Assembly: GCA_030632175.1 (NCBI GenBank)
Contig: DAOVVG010000002.1
Span: 1-33,233, forward strand
Reading direction: 5' to 3'
Source: Gammaproteobacteria bacterium
GTDB lineage: Bacteria; Pseudomonadota; Gammaproteobacteria; UBA9214
Length of the DNA stretch: 33,233 nt
Positions 23,789-31,826 of this stretch are shown piece by piece (within the stretch, counting starts at the first letter, position 1; each line of letters begins with the position of its first letter). A model generated the notes under the pieces. The model saw only the letters and a list, made by a program, of their open reading frames with translations, was not told the origin of the DNA and did no database searches. Both the position numbers and the translations under genes were made by a program.

Positions 23789-24220
23789 CTATCCCCTGCC
23801 TTCCTGATCAATACAGGCATTAACCTTGCGGCGTATAGTCGTGATCGGGATCGCTTCACCCTGGTTAATACCCTCACAACGCCGTGCCTCGCTGAGCCAG
23901 GCCCTGGCATTGCCGGCCAGTTCCGGCCAAAAGGGATAGGTCCGGCATTGCAGTGGTCGGACCGGATAAACCCGGCAGTGTCCCTTGTCGTCCAGAAAAA
24001 TACAGCGGTTATCATCCCCTGAGGCAAGCACCAGCTCTCCGTCTTCCAGGCGCTTCAGATAACGTCTGCGGAACCAGCTGCGAGACAATTGCAAGTGACT
24101 GCAAATCTGCTCCGACTCTGACTCCGTCAGGAACACGTAATAATCGCCACCCGTCATACAACACTTCCCACATTGCGTGCAGGAAAAACGTAACGGATAT
24201 TTCTCAAAAAATGGCAGCAC
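23789..24220 (-). CDS. YkgJ-family cysteine-cluster (Zn/Fe-chelating) protein
   Basis: This 143-residue protein of the CxxC-x2-CC (YkgJ/UPF0153) family has Cys14, Cys17, Cys20 and Cys21, then Cys73, Cys82 and Cys92 in the pattern RCIFL-GHCRVYPVRPLQCRTYPFWPE, plus a later Cys114. The family is thought to bind a metal ion or Fe-S cluster, but its function is not established. It is convergent to the RibD-like gene (10 bases apart) and divergent from nudF. Confidence 0.88.
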   Translation of the reverse strand: MLPFFEKYPLRFSCTQCGKCCMTGGDYYVFLTESESEQICSHLQLSRSWFRRRYLKRLEDGELVLASGDDNRCIFLDDKGHCRVYPVRPLQCRTYPFWPELAGNARAWLSEARRCEGINQGEAIPITTIRRKVNACIDQEGRG

Positions 24221-24248
24221 CTGGTACTCCTCCGGATTGAAACACTAT

Positions 24249-24254
24249 TATAAT
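24249..24254 (+). promoter_or_regulatory. -10 element upstream of nudF
   Basis: A perfect TATAAT lies here, with no good -35 at 17 bases. The predicted start of transcription, about 24261, leaves no room for a ribosome-binding site before the GTG at 24265 and so favours the TTG start at 24283. Confidence 0.5.
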
Positions 24255-24282
24255 AGCCTGAGTCGTGTACCGGGAGATTCCA

Positions 24283-24804
24283 TTGCCACACACCAGCAAG
24301 TTGATTTACCAGGGTCGGGTACTGCAGCTCGGCATTGACTCTCTGACCCTGCCCAACGGCAAAGCCGTAGAACTCGAGGTGCTACGCCACCCCGGAGGAG
24401 CAGCCATTGTTGCGCTGAACCGGCAGGACCAGGTATGCCTGCTGCGCCAGTACCGACATGCGGCCGGCGGCTGGTTATGGGAACTACCCGCCGGCAAACT
24501 GGAAGCCGACGAGAGCCCGCAAGCCACTGCAGAGCGTGAACTGGTTGAAGAGGCGGGACTGGAAGCCGGCCGCTGGGATACCCTGGGGAAAGTTATCGTC
24601 AGCCCGGGATTCTGCGATGAAATTATTCACCTGTACCTGGCGCGTGACCTGACCGTGGTACCCGCCCAACCGGAAGAAGATGAACTCTTCGAGGTACACT
24701 GGATAGCCCTTGAGCAGGCGCTGGAGCAGGTATATGACGGTACCTTGCTTGACGCCAAGACCATGCTGGGTCTGACCATGGCGGCAAAACATATGCAGGA
24801 ATAA
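24283..24804 (+). CDS. nudF: Nudix hydrolase, ADP-ribose pyrophosphatase type
   Basis: This 173-residue Nudix enzyme probably splits ADP-ribose into AMP and ribose 5-phosphate. The Nudix box is complete (G-KLEAD-E followed by AERELVEEAGL), and SPGFCDEIIHLYLA after it is typical of the ADP-ribose pyrophosphatase subgroup. The frame is open to a GTG at 24265, but GGGAG at 24272-24276 stands six bases before TTG 24283. The protein then starts MPHTSKLIYQGRV, so I chose TTG. An intrinsic terminator overlaps the stop codon. Substrate is inferred from the family. Confidence 0.87.
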   Translation: MPHTSKLIYQGRVLQLGIDSLTLPNGKAVELEVLRHPGGAAIVALNRQDQVCLLRQYRHAAGGWLWELPAGKLEADESPQATAERELVEEAGLEAGRWDTLGKVIVSPGFCDEIIHLYLARDLTVVPAQPEEDELFEVHWIALEQALEQVYDGTLLDAKTMLGLTMAAKHMQE

Positions 24805-24831
24805 AAAAACCGGCCGAAGCCGGTTCTTTAT
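24802..24831. terminator. Bidirectional terminator between nudF and the DUF4382 gene
   Basis: The 7-bp stem AACCGGC (24808-24814) and GCCGGTT (24819-24825) with loop CGAA is preceded by seven As and followed by a short T-rich stretch. It is stronger for the minus-strand gene than for nudF. Confidence 0.8.
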
Positions 24832-24848
24832 AGAGCGGTCACTGTAGC

Positions 24849-25820
24849 TTACAAAGGCGCTACGACAGGGGCCTCAAAGTTATGCTCGGTACCACCGGAC
24901 AGTGCTTCAACCGTTGCCTCACCGATGAAGGTCACCGTATCGTCAACATCTGCCAGGTCATCCTCACACAGTAATGCTACCGTGTAGGTACCGGGATAAA
25001 GATACCCGGTTCGATAATCATAGAGACTGGTACCCAGATCCAACTCAACGCCGGTGGTTGTCAACGGCCGGTCAGCAACCGGACAGGTTGCGACGTCATC
25101 AAGTACGCAATTGTCATCCGGCTCAATAGCGGCAGCATCACCTTCATAGACATAAACTGAACACGCATCTGGAAGGTCCGGGTCTGTCAGCACCGCGTCA
25201 ACCGTACCAAAAATAAAGGCGCTGGCCACATCCGTATCAATAATTCTCAATGTCGGACGCAGCTTGAACTGGTAATCCTCATACGGTGTATTGTTCGGCT
25301 GTTTCAGCGTGATGGATTTGCCGAGATCAAAATCAATGGTGAAGGCCACCACGCCCTTGGCATCAATCTCAAAGCTTCTGTTCAGCTTCAGATGACTTTC
25401 ATCACAGCTGGAACAATCCAGCAGCAGTTGCGCACCACCCACATCCTCAACAACGTAGGTATTTTCCGGATCAATGACCAGTCGAATCCAGCTATAGCCA
25501 CCGGCAGGCAGAGGATACTCATCAATCAGCCTGACGCTATTGCCCTCCCCCAGTGATTTCAGGTCAATGGTCATGCCATCACCGACTGCATCCCTTACGT
25601 CGACAACGATATCTTCACTGCCATCTGACGGATGAATAATGACATCAGTAAACGTCACCATTACCTCGTAGAGGTCATCAACCGGCGCATCAGTCAGGCC
25701 GAGGGACAGTGAGCCGCCACCCGCCGAAGACCCGCCACCACCACTGCCACATGCCGTCAGCAACAGACTCAGTATGGAAACAAAAGTAAAATGCTTAATT
25801 CCGGACCTGTTTATTCTCAT
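24849..25820 (-). CDS. DUF4382 lipoprotein
   Basis: This 323-residue exported lipoprotein has a signal peptide ending in the lipobox LLTAC (Cys at about 24), followed by a flexible Gly/Ser linker. The domain from about 38 (LSLGLTDAPVDDLYEVMVTF) to about 200 matches DUF4382, a beta-rich family of unknown function found in surface and periplasmic proteins. The C-terminal third has five cysteines and carries a second beta-type segment (GYLYPGTYTVALLC). The protein is strongly acidic. GTG three codons upstream is open, but AAAGG lies 8 bases before the ATG at 25820. It stands alone between a terminator and a divergent Nudix gene. No function can be assigned. Confidence 0.85.
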   Translation of the reverse strand: MRINRSGIKHFTFVSILSLLLTACGSGGGGSSAGGGSLSLGLTDAPVDDLYEVMVTFTDVIIHPSDGSEDIVVDVRDAVGDGMTIDLKSLGEGNSVRLIDEYPLPAGGYSWIRLVIDPENTYVVEDVGGAQLLLDCSSCDESHLKLNRSFEIDAKGVVAFTIDFDLGKSITLKQPNNTPYEDYQFKLRPTLRIIDTDVASAFIFGTVDAVLTDPDLPDACSVYVYEGDAAAIEPDDNCVLDDVATCPVADRPLTTTGVELDLGTSLYDYRTGYLYPGTYTVALLCEDDLADVDDTVTFIGEATVEALSGGTEHNFEAPVVAPL

Positions 25821-26016
25821 CGTAGTCACCTTTCCCGGGATATCGGGATCAAAAGTAAAACATGTGCAAGATCGCTATCTTCACCCGTTGCAGCAGACAA
25901 AAATGTGATCCTGTACTCAACTATCTGTCATATAACCATATTGTCCCGTGTGCGTGGCATTTACTATTGTCTTTAAGTACTATTCAGGACAACTCATTAA
26001 TCCTCTCAAGAATCAG

Positions 26017-26565
26017 ATGATCTATTGCAGCAATTGTGGCACCCGGGTTATCGAGAAGGTCCCTGCAGGCGATAATCGCCAACGCTATGTTTGCGATGCC
26101 TGCGACACCATCCATTACCAGAACCCGAAAATTGTGGCCGGCTGCGTTCCTGTCTGGGATAACCGTTTATTGTTGTGCCGACGCGCCATCGAACCCCGTT
26201 ACGGCTTGTGGACCCTGCCCGCGGGTTTTATGGAGAACGGGGAGTCGACCGAACAGGCTGCCGCCCGTGAGACACAGGAAGAAGCAGGGGCCATTGTTAA
26301 AGACATGGCGCTATACGGCGTATTCAGCATTCCGAAAATCAACCAGGTCTACATGATGTTCCGCGCGCAACTGGCTGCAGATGAATATCACGCAGGCACC
26401 GAAAGCCTGGATGTCAGGCTGTTTGACGAGCATGAAATACCCTGGGATGAACTTGCCTTCCCGGTCGTCAAACTTACGCTTGAGCGCTATTATAAAGACA
26501 CCAGGAGCAGCCACTTCCCTGTACACGTTGAAAATATCATTCGTCATCCGGCCCGCAAGGGATAA
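26017..26565 (+). CDS. Nudix hydrolase with N-terminal zinc ribbon
   Basis: This 182-residue protein has a four-cysteine zinc ribbon (Cys4, Cys7, Cys26, Cys29) followed by YQNPKIVAG and a full Nudix box (GFMENGESTEQAAARETQEEAGA). The zinc ribbon recalls NADH pyrophosphatase NudC, but the protein is shorter and lacks the NudC SQPWPFPxS motif, so the substrate (ADP-ribose, NADH, FAD or other) is open. The frame extends upstream to 25948. I chose the ATG at 26017 because the protein then begins directly with the zinc ribbon. The ribosome-binding site is weak. Confidence 0.87.
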   Translation: MIYCSNCGTRVIEKVPAGDNRQRYVCDACDTIHYQNPKIVAGCVPVWDNRLLLCRRAIEPRYGLWTLPAGFMENGESTEQAAARETQEEAGAIVKDMALYGVFSIPKINQVYMMFRAQLAADEYHAGTESLDVRLFDEHEIPWDELAFPVVKLTLERYYKDTRSSHFPVHVENIIRHPARKG

Positions 26566-26591
26566 CACAACCGCCAAGCCCGGAGAATCAC

Positions 26592-27164
26592 ATGCATAAA
26601 CCAGCCAGCATTCTGTTGTTCTGCCTTTTTATATTCAGCACACCGGTTACCGCGAAGGAAATTGAGGATGTTGTTATTCCGGACACCCTGGCATTTAACA
26701 ACAGTGATACCACCCTGGTTCTGAACGGTGCCGGTATTCGCGAGAAGTTCTTTCTCGATATTTACATCGGCGCACTCTATTTGCAGGCAACAACACCGGA
26801 TGCAAATGCCATACTCAGCGACACCGGTCCTGCCAGCGTCCTCATGCATATACTTTATGGTGAAGTCAGCAAACAAAAAATTACCGATGGCTGGAACGAT
26901 GGCCTGGAGGCCAATCTTTCAGACGCAAAATTGCAGGCGATCAGGCCAAAACTGAAAAAATTCAACAGCCTGTTCCAGACCTTGCGCAAGGGTGACGTAC
27001 TGAGAATTGACTACATACCGGAGACAGGTACAGAGGTCCGTATAAATGGTGAATGGCGCGGCGCTGTCGAAGGCAATGACTTCTACCGCTCCCTGCTGAA
27101 AATCTGGATCGGCTCACACCCCGTCAGCAAGTCACTGAAACAGGGAATGCTGGGAAACGACTGA
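26592..27164 (+). CDS. Secreted chalcone-isomerase-like protein
   Basis: This 190-residue protein has a signal peptide (about 1-21, ending VTA) and a chalcone-isomerase-like fold: LVLNGAGIREKFFLDIYIGALYL near 42-64, then GWNDGLEANLSD, and FYRSLLKIWIGSHPVSKSLKQGMLG at the end. Bacterial members of this group are periplasmic, of unknown function, and not flavonoid enzymes as far as known. GGAG at 26582-26585 is the ribosome-binding site. It lies 26 bases after the Nudix gene and 18 before the dehydrogenase, so it is probably in one operon with both. Confidence 0.88.
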   Translation: MHKPASILLFCLFIFSTPVTAKEIEDVVIPDTLAFNNSDTTLVLNGAGIREKFFLDIYIGALYLQATTPDANAILSDTGPASVLMHILYGEVSKQKITDGWNDGLEANLSDAKLQAIRPKLKKFNSLFQTLRKGDVLRIDYIPETGTEVRINGEWRGAVEGNDFYRSLLKIWIGSHPVSKSLKQGMLGND

Positions 27165-27182
27165 CGTTCACAGCCAGATCCG

Positions 27183-28154
27183 ATGCGCGGCGTCTTTCTT
27201 GATATCAACACCGTTGGGCCAAACGACCTTGATCTCCAACCGCTGACTGCAACACTGGATGACTGGTCTTTGCTCGAACAACCCGGCACCGAACCGCTGC
27301 AGACACTCGTCAACGGGGCTGAAGTGGTCGTTACCAACAAGGTACCCCTGGACGGGGACGTCCTGCGCGCCACCGAATCCCTGCGCCTGATCTGCGTCGC
27401 CGCGACCGGTACCAATAACATCGATCTGGCCAGCGCCGCAGAGCGTGACATTACCGTTTGCAACGTACGCGCCTATGCCACCACCTCGGTGGTGGAACAT
27501 GTTTTTTCCATGATGCTCACCCTCAGCCGCCATCACCAACAATACCGACAGGCGGTAACCAGGGGCGACTGGGGCCGTGCAGAAGCATTTTGCCTGCTTG
27601 ATTACCCCATCAGGGAACTTGCCGGACAAACACTGGGTATTGTCGGTTACGGCGAGCTGGGCAAGGCGGTCGCACAAATGGGCAAGGCTTTCGGCATGAA
27701 AATACTGATCGCTCAACGCCCCGGTACAGAGGGCAAACCGTCAGCCAGATGCACACCGTTGAAGCGGCTGCTGGCTGAATCAGACATTGTCAGCCTGCAC
27801 TGCCCGCTTGTCGAAGCCACACACAATCTCATCGACCGGCACGAACTTGAGCAGATGCGTACCAATGCCCTGCTGATTAACACGGCCCGCGGCGGGATCG
27901 TAAACGAAGCTGCCCTTGCCAGCGCACTGCTCGCCGGTGAGATCGCCGGCGCAGCCATTGACGTCTTGAGCGAAGAACCGCCCCGTAACGGCAACCCGTT
28001 GCTGGACACCTCCATTCCCAACCTGATTGTCACCCCGCACATTGCATGGGCCGCAGTTAGCGCCCGGCAAACACTTGTCAATGAACTGGCTGCCAACATC
28101 AAAGCCTTTCTGAATGGCAGACCACGCAATGTAGTGGCCGGGCCATGCCACTAA
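27183..28154 (+). CDS. D-isomer 2-hydroxyacid dehydrogenase (glycerate dehydrogenase/hydroxypyruvate reductase-like)
   Basis: This 323-residue cytoplasmic NAD(P)-dependent oxidoreductase has the Rossmann motif GYGELG at 155-160 and catalytic residues Arg236 (INTARGG), Glu265 (SEEPP) and His286 (TPHIAWA). HIAWAAVSAR is typical of the HprA glycerate dehydrogenase branch, which interconverts glycerate and hydroxypyruvate. No acidic residue is clear at the end of the second beta strand, so cofactor preference is open. The gene has a poor ribosome-binding site and its end overlaps yggS by 10 bases, so the two are translationally coupled. Confidence 0.88.
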   Translation: MRGVFLDINTVGPNDLDLQPLTATLDDWSLLEQPGTEPLQTLVNGAEVVVTNKVPLDGDVLRATESLRLICVAATGTNNIDLASAAERDITVCNVRAYATTSVVEHVFSMMLTLSRHHQQYRQAVTRGDWGRAEAFCLLDYPIRELAGQTLGIVGYGELGKAVAQMGKAFGMKILIAQRPGTEGKPSARCTPLKRLLAESDIVSLHCPLVEATHNLIDRHELEQMRTNALLINTARGGIVNEAALASALLAGEIAGAAIDVLSEEPPRNGNPLLDTSIPNLIVTPHIAWAAVSARQTLVNELAANIKAFLNGRPRNVVAGPCH

Positions 28155-28879
28155 CAGCACGCGATATACAACAAAATCTCGACGCTGTCCGGAAGCGGAT
28201 GCAAGAGGCTGCCAGGCAATCGGGACGCACAGCCAATGAGATACGCCTGATAGCCATCTCCAAATACATGCCAACCGACTATGTGCTTGCCGCAATGTCT
28301 GCGGGACAACACTGTTTTGGAGAAAACACCGTGCAGGAGGCCCTCTCAAAACAGGACCTGATTGATAACCCGGACAATGAATGGCACTTTGTCGGGCATT
28401 TGCAAAGCAACAAGGCAAAAATGATAGCGGGCAACTTTGACTGGCTGCACACGCTTGACAGTCTCAGGCTTGCGTCCCGACTCTCCGAAAACGCAATCAA
28501 CGCCGCGCAAACCCTGGATGTACTGCTACAGGTCAACATTGCCGATGATCCTGACAAATTTGGTCTGCCTGCGTCCGCCGTACCGCGGTTTATTGATGAC
28601 ATCCTGGATGCCGGCCTCGCCGGCATTCGGCTACGCGGACTGATGACCATCGGCCAACGGGATGCCACGCCGGATGAGCGCCGGGCGGATTTTTCCGCCC
28701 TCCGCGAACTGCGCGACGCCTGTATGGCGCGTTTTGAGTTACCCCGGTTCAGCGAACTATCCATGGGGATGAGCGGGGATTTTGAAGCCGCCATTAGCGA
28801 AGGTGCCACCATGATACGGGTAGGCAGCGCGCTCTTCGGACCGCGCCCCGCCCCCAATCCCGCATCCTCAGATAATTAA
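28145..28879 (+). CDS. yggS: PLP-binding homeostasis protein YggS
   Basis: This 244-residue single-domain TIM-barrel protein of the YggS/PLPBP family binds pyridoxal 5'-phosphate and affects vitamin B6 and amino-acid balance. Lys40 in ISKYMP is the expected PLP lysine; the usual sequence is SKxxP, so Tyr41 and Met42 are unusual but not disabling. HFVGHLQSNK (near 80-89), the LLQVNIADDPDKFG segment and the phosphate-binding MGMSGDFEAAI with IRVGSALFG are all present. It commonly lies near pilT or proC; here it follows a hydroxyacid dehydrogenase instead. Confidence 0.95.
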   Translation: MPLTARDIQQNLDAVRKRMQEAARQSGRTANEIRLIAISKYMPTDYVLAAMSAGQHCFGENTVQEALSKQDLIDNPDNEWHFVGHLQSNKAKMIAGNFDWLHTLDSLRLASRLSENAINAAQTLDVLLQVNIADDPDKFGLPASAVPRFIDDILDAGLAGIRLRGLMTIGQRDATPDERRADFSALRELRDACMARFELPRFSELSMGMSGDFEAAISEGATMIRVGSALFGPRPAPNPASSDN

Positions 28880-28886
28880 TGCGAAA

Positions 28887-28908
28887 GATTACATATCCAC
28901 ATGTAATC
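28887..28908. promoter_or_regulatory. 8-6-8 palindrome between yggS and zapG
   Basis: GATTACAT and ATGTAATC are perfect inverted repeats around ATCCAC. The site lies 8 bases after the yggS stop and about 50 bases before the predicted -35 of zapG. It could be an operator or an AT-rich mRNA hairpin. No known regulator's consensus was recognised with confidence. Confidence 0.5.
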
Positions 28909-28956
28909 CATACACTTCCACTATCCTGGCAAACAGCAGGCTCGGCACAAGCGGTG

Positions 28957-28984
28957 TTCACATGACGGTCAAATCCAGTACAAT
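28957..28984 (+). promoter_or_regulatory. Possible sigma-70 promoter for zapG
   Basis: TTCACA at 28957-28962 is followed after 16 bases by TACAAT at 28979-28984. It fits a separate transcript for zapG, which is 155 bases from yggS. The -35 hexamer is only a partial match. Confidence 0.45.
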
Positions 28985-29034
28985 GCTGCGGCAACTAACC
29001 GGCCATGCCCGGCACACACACGAGAAAATCGAAA

Positions 29035-29532
29035 ATGGTAACACTGGACGCAACAGGCACCTTATGGGCCATCGGCATACTGGGGCTACTGCTGGGTATC
29101 GGGCTGGGCGCCATCGTCACCTACACCCTGATGGCCCGCAACAGTCGCACCCACAGGCTACAGCGGGAACTGAACCAGCTTTCCGAGCGTTTTACCGACT
29201 ACCGCGACCAGGTAGGCCAGCACTTCATGCATACTTCCGACCTGGTGAAGGAAATGACGCGCAGTTACCGTGCCGTCTATGAACATCTGGCAACCGGTGC
29301 CCACCACCTGTGTGCAGAAGATCCTGCCGCACCGACACTGGCGCACCAGAACCCGGAGCAACTGGCTGCGGACAATACCGAAGAGATCGGCGCAACCAGT
29401 GCAGACTATGACGAGCTTGAAGAACTGACCAGTCTAAGGGAAGACATCGACGCACTGATGGGTGAAGCGCCCCGCATATCCGAACTTGATGTAAGGATTA
29501 AGACCACCAAGGATAAATCCGCACAACATTAG
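29035..29532 (+). CDS. zapG: ZapG/YhcB-family (DUF1043) membrane-anchored cell-envelope protein
   Basis: This 165-residue protein has an N-terminal membrane helix (about 8-31) followed by a coiled-coil-like region (HRLQRELNQLSERFTDYRDQ) and the family core VGQHFMHTSDLVKEMTRSYRAVYEHL. This aligns well with E. coli YhcB (VSHFARSAELLDTMAHDYRQLYQHM). YhcB/ZapG coordinates cell division and envelope synthesis in E. coli. The C-terminal part is acidic and variable. The frame is open ten codons upstream; I chose the ATG at 29035, which has a GAGA about 9 bases upstream and places the membrane helix near the N-terminus, as in the family. Confidence 0.85.
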   Translation: MVTLDATGTLWAIGILGLLLGIGLGAIVTYTLMARNSRTHRLQRELNQLSERFTDYRDQVGQHFMHTSDLVKEMTRSYRAVYEHLATGAHHLCAEDPAAPTLAHQNPEQLAADNTEEIGATSADYDELEELTSLREDIDALMGEAPRISELDVRIKTTKDKSAQH

Positions 29533-29714
29533 CCCTGTTTTTACAGTATGGCGACTGCAGCAAGGCACATTATATCCGTACCCGTAAGAAGCACCCTGCA
29601 CCCGATTTATAGTCTTTCTTTTCTGATTTCTGCATCCGTTCACAGTTTCTCCGCAATGCTTGTGCCAGGCTTGAATCTGCCGCCTGCAAGCACACCTACC
29701 CCGGGGAACAGGAC

Positions 29715-30188
29715 ATGGGTAACACATTACCGACAGGTATCATCTCAATAGTGCTGATCATCCTTCAGGGTTGCGCCATGACAACCGGCACAACATCGCA
29801 CACCTTTCAAAAGACTCTGACAGATATTCCGGCAGCTGACCCGGTACTTGATCATTATATTGCATGGATTCCGCTGGAGAAGGCACAAACAGCAGGCGTC
29901 GCCAGGGCGCTGACACATATATCACTGGGCAATGCCAGGGAACAGGCTGCCGAAGAACTGTGCGGCGACACCCGCATAATCAAACAACCGGTAACCGGCA
30001 GTGTCGGTCCCGTGCAAGCGCTGGCACCTGCGTCAGCGGGTGGTTATCCCGCCTGGTACTATCGCATCAGCCAGCCACCTGGCCTGCATGGCTGTAGCCG
30101 CACTGATAGCCACAGTTTCCACCAGGCAGTACAGGCTAGCCTGCCGGCATGGATAAACATACGTACAGCGGCAAACCAGCCTGAATAG
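29715..30188 (+). CDS. Hypothetical lipoprotein
   Basis: This 157-residue protein of unrecognised family has a hydrophobic N-terminus and a lipobox-like LQGC (Cys20), so it is probably a lipoprotein. The mature part is without obvious repeats; two further cysteines (about 83 and 127) could form a disulfide. LEKAQTAGVARALTHISLGNAREQAAEELCG looks helical, followed by a GYPAWYYRISQPPG segment, but the family is not known to me. The ATG follows GGGGA and AGGA. It ends three bases before the convergent YihY gene. Confidence 0.72.
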   Translation: MGNTLPTGIISIVLIILQGCAMTTGTTSHTFQKTLTDIPAADPVLDHYIAWIPLEKAQTAGVARALTHISLGNAREQAAEELCGDTRIIKQPVTGSVGPVQALAPASAGGYPAWYYRISQPPGLHGCSRTDSHSFHQAVQASLPAWINIRTAANQPE

Positions 30189-30191
30189 GCC

Positions 30192-31562
30192 CTATCCTTC
30201 CCGCGCTGCCAGGCTTGCCTCCAGTTCGTCATCAACTGTCTGTACCAGACTCCTCAAGCTACGTTCTCCCAGCGCCGAGTTGCGCGCTGAATCCATCTCG
30301 GCCATGACCGCGTCAATCGCCTTCAGTGACTTCAAATGCTGCGCCGACACAACCCGGTTCTCCCCCGCAGTCCGGACGTCTGTAATGACATCAATCAGGC
30401 GGATTGTCTCGACATCATGCAAGGGCAGGTAAACCAGGGCATCGTCGCTGGTGATCTCGACCAGATACCCCGCATCCACAAGCACCCGGATAACACGGTG
30501 CACAGGCTCACCGGGCAAATCGAGATATTCAATAAACCGGTCCAGGCTCCAGGCCGGCCTGTCATGAAAATGGTTATAACCAACCAGGTACATAATCTGC
30601 AACGCCAGTTGTTCGCGTATCCGGTTACTGAGAACAACCGGGTCACGTTGCAGCGTCATGTAGCGTGGATGTTGTACAAAATACGCAATCTGGGAACCAA
30701 CCAGCAATATCAACCAGCTGAGATACATCCAGATCAGCAGCAGTATCAGAATCGCAAAACTGGAATAAATGGCTGCGTATTTCGAGGATGAAGCAATGAA
30801 GGCGGCAAAGCCCCAACCGGTTATTTTCCATATCACACCCGCAATCACGCCACCGATCAGCGCCGCTTTAAACTGCACACGGGTGTTCGGTATAAAAATA
30901 TAGATAAGCGTAAATGCCAGGCACACCAGAATGTACGGAACCAGCATACTGCCAAACAGCATCAGCGTACCGAACGGCTCTATAGCAGCGAGACGCTGTG
31001 CAACTTCCGTGTTCAAAACAGCTGCCGTGAAACCGACAGCACTGAATATCAGCACCGGGCCAATCAGGATGACGCTCAGGTAGTTACTGAAACGCTGCGA
31101 CAGTGCACGCAGGCTGTCAATTTGCCAGACAAAGTTAAAGGCCGCCTCGATTTTCTGCAGCAAGGCAATTACCGTGTAAATCAGCAGGGCAAAACCGATA
31201 GACCCGAGCACACCGACACGCACATTCTCTACAAAAGAGACAATCTTGTCAGTTATTTCCACACCACTCGGTCCAAGCGGCGTTAATACATTATAGAGCA
31301 GTACCTCAATTTTATTATGAACACCGAAGCTCTTGAGTACCGAAAAACTCACCGCCAGCAACGGCACAATCGACAACAATGTTGTATAGACAAGACTCAT
31401 GGCCCGCAGGTTTAGCTGGCCACCCATCAACTCCCTGAACAGCATGTGCAACACTCGCAGCACGAACACCACGAGCTTGTGCAGTCCCGCCAGATCCCGC
31501 AGGTCATCATCCCAGACAAATGCGTTCAGGCGCCCCAGTAATTGCTGTATCCCGAGAACCAT
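30192..31562 (-). CDS. YihY-family inner-membrane protein (historically misnamed RNase BN)
   Basis: This 456-residue protein has a YihY/virulence-factor-BrkB domain (about 35-300) with about six membrane helices, the family motif RAMSLVYTTLLSIVPLLAV near 53-71, and FIPNTRVQFKAALIGGVIAGVIWK near 230-253. The C-terminal ~150 residues are soluble and begin like a winged helix (residues about 320-395), as in longer gammaproteobacterial YihY proteins. The function of the family is not settled; the earlier RNase BN assignment was wrong. The ATG at 31562 lacks a good ribosome-binding site. Confidence 0.9.
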   Translation of the reverse strand: MVLGIQQLLGRLNAFVWDDDLRDLAGLHKLVVFVLRVLHMLFRELMGGQLNLRAMSLVYTTLLSIVPLLAVSFSVLKSFGVHNKIEVLLYNVLTPLGPSGVEITDKIVSFVENVRVGVLGSIGFALLIYTVIALLQKIEAAFNFVWQIDSLRALSQRFSNYLSVILIGPVLIFSAVGFTAAVLNTEVAQRLAAIEPFGTLMLFGSMLVPYILVCLAFTLIYIFIPNTRVQFKAALIGGVIAGVIWKITGWGFAAFIASSSKYAAIYSSFAILILLLIWMYLSWLILLVGSQIAYFVQHPRYMTLQRDPVVLSNRIREQLALQIMYLVGYNHFHDRPAWSLDRFIEYLDLPGEPVHRVIRVLVDAGYLVEITSDDALVYLPLHDVETIRLIDVITDVRTAGENRVVSAQHLKSLKAIDAVMAEMDSARNSALGERSLRSLVQTVDDELEASLAAREG

Positions 31563-31826
31563 ACTGTTAATCCGTTGACTGCCCCATGAACCAGAGCGTT
31601 ATCAGGGCATCGGCATCCATTTCGGCGACTGAATCCGCACGGCCACCACCCCGTTTTGCGTGCATCATATCACCATCATCTGATCACCACCCGCCTTGCG
31701 GAGAGTGGCTTCCCGGCTGCTCAATTGAGCCCGGTGCAGACTGATTTCAACCCTGCAGAGGGCTAAAGATCAGTCCGTGTATGCCGATAGGACAGGATGA
31801 ATCACCATACCGGCACAGGTGGAGCA
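31563..31826. other. Divergent intergenic region before the response regulator
   Basis: No gene is visible. It contains a 12-bp perfect palindrome GCTCAATTGAGC at 31719-31730 and a two-part hairpin at 31739-31775 (GACTGAT with ATCAGTC, and CCCT with AGGG inside). These could be regulatory sites or leader structures for the plus-strand gene. Promoters for both neighbours should lie here, but no strong pair of hexamers was found. Confidence 0.5.

Noticed and set aside
28962..29282. A 106-codon frame overlapping zapG in another phase
   Set aside because: The zapG frame has a membrane helix and a family match, whereas this one is His/Arg-rich shadow sequence.
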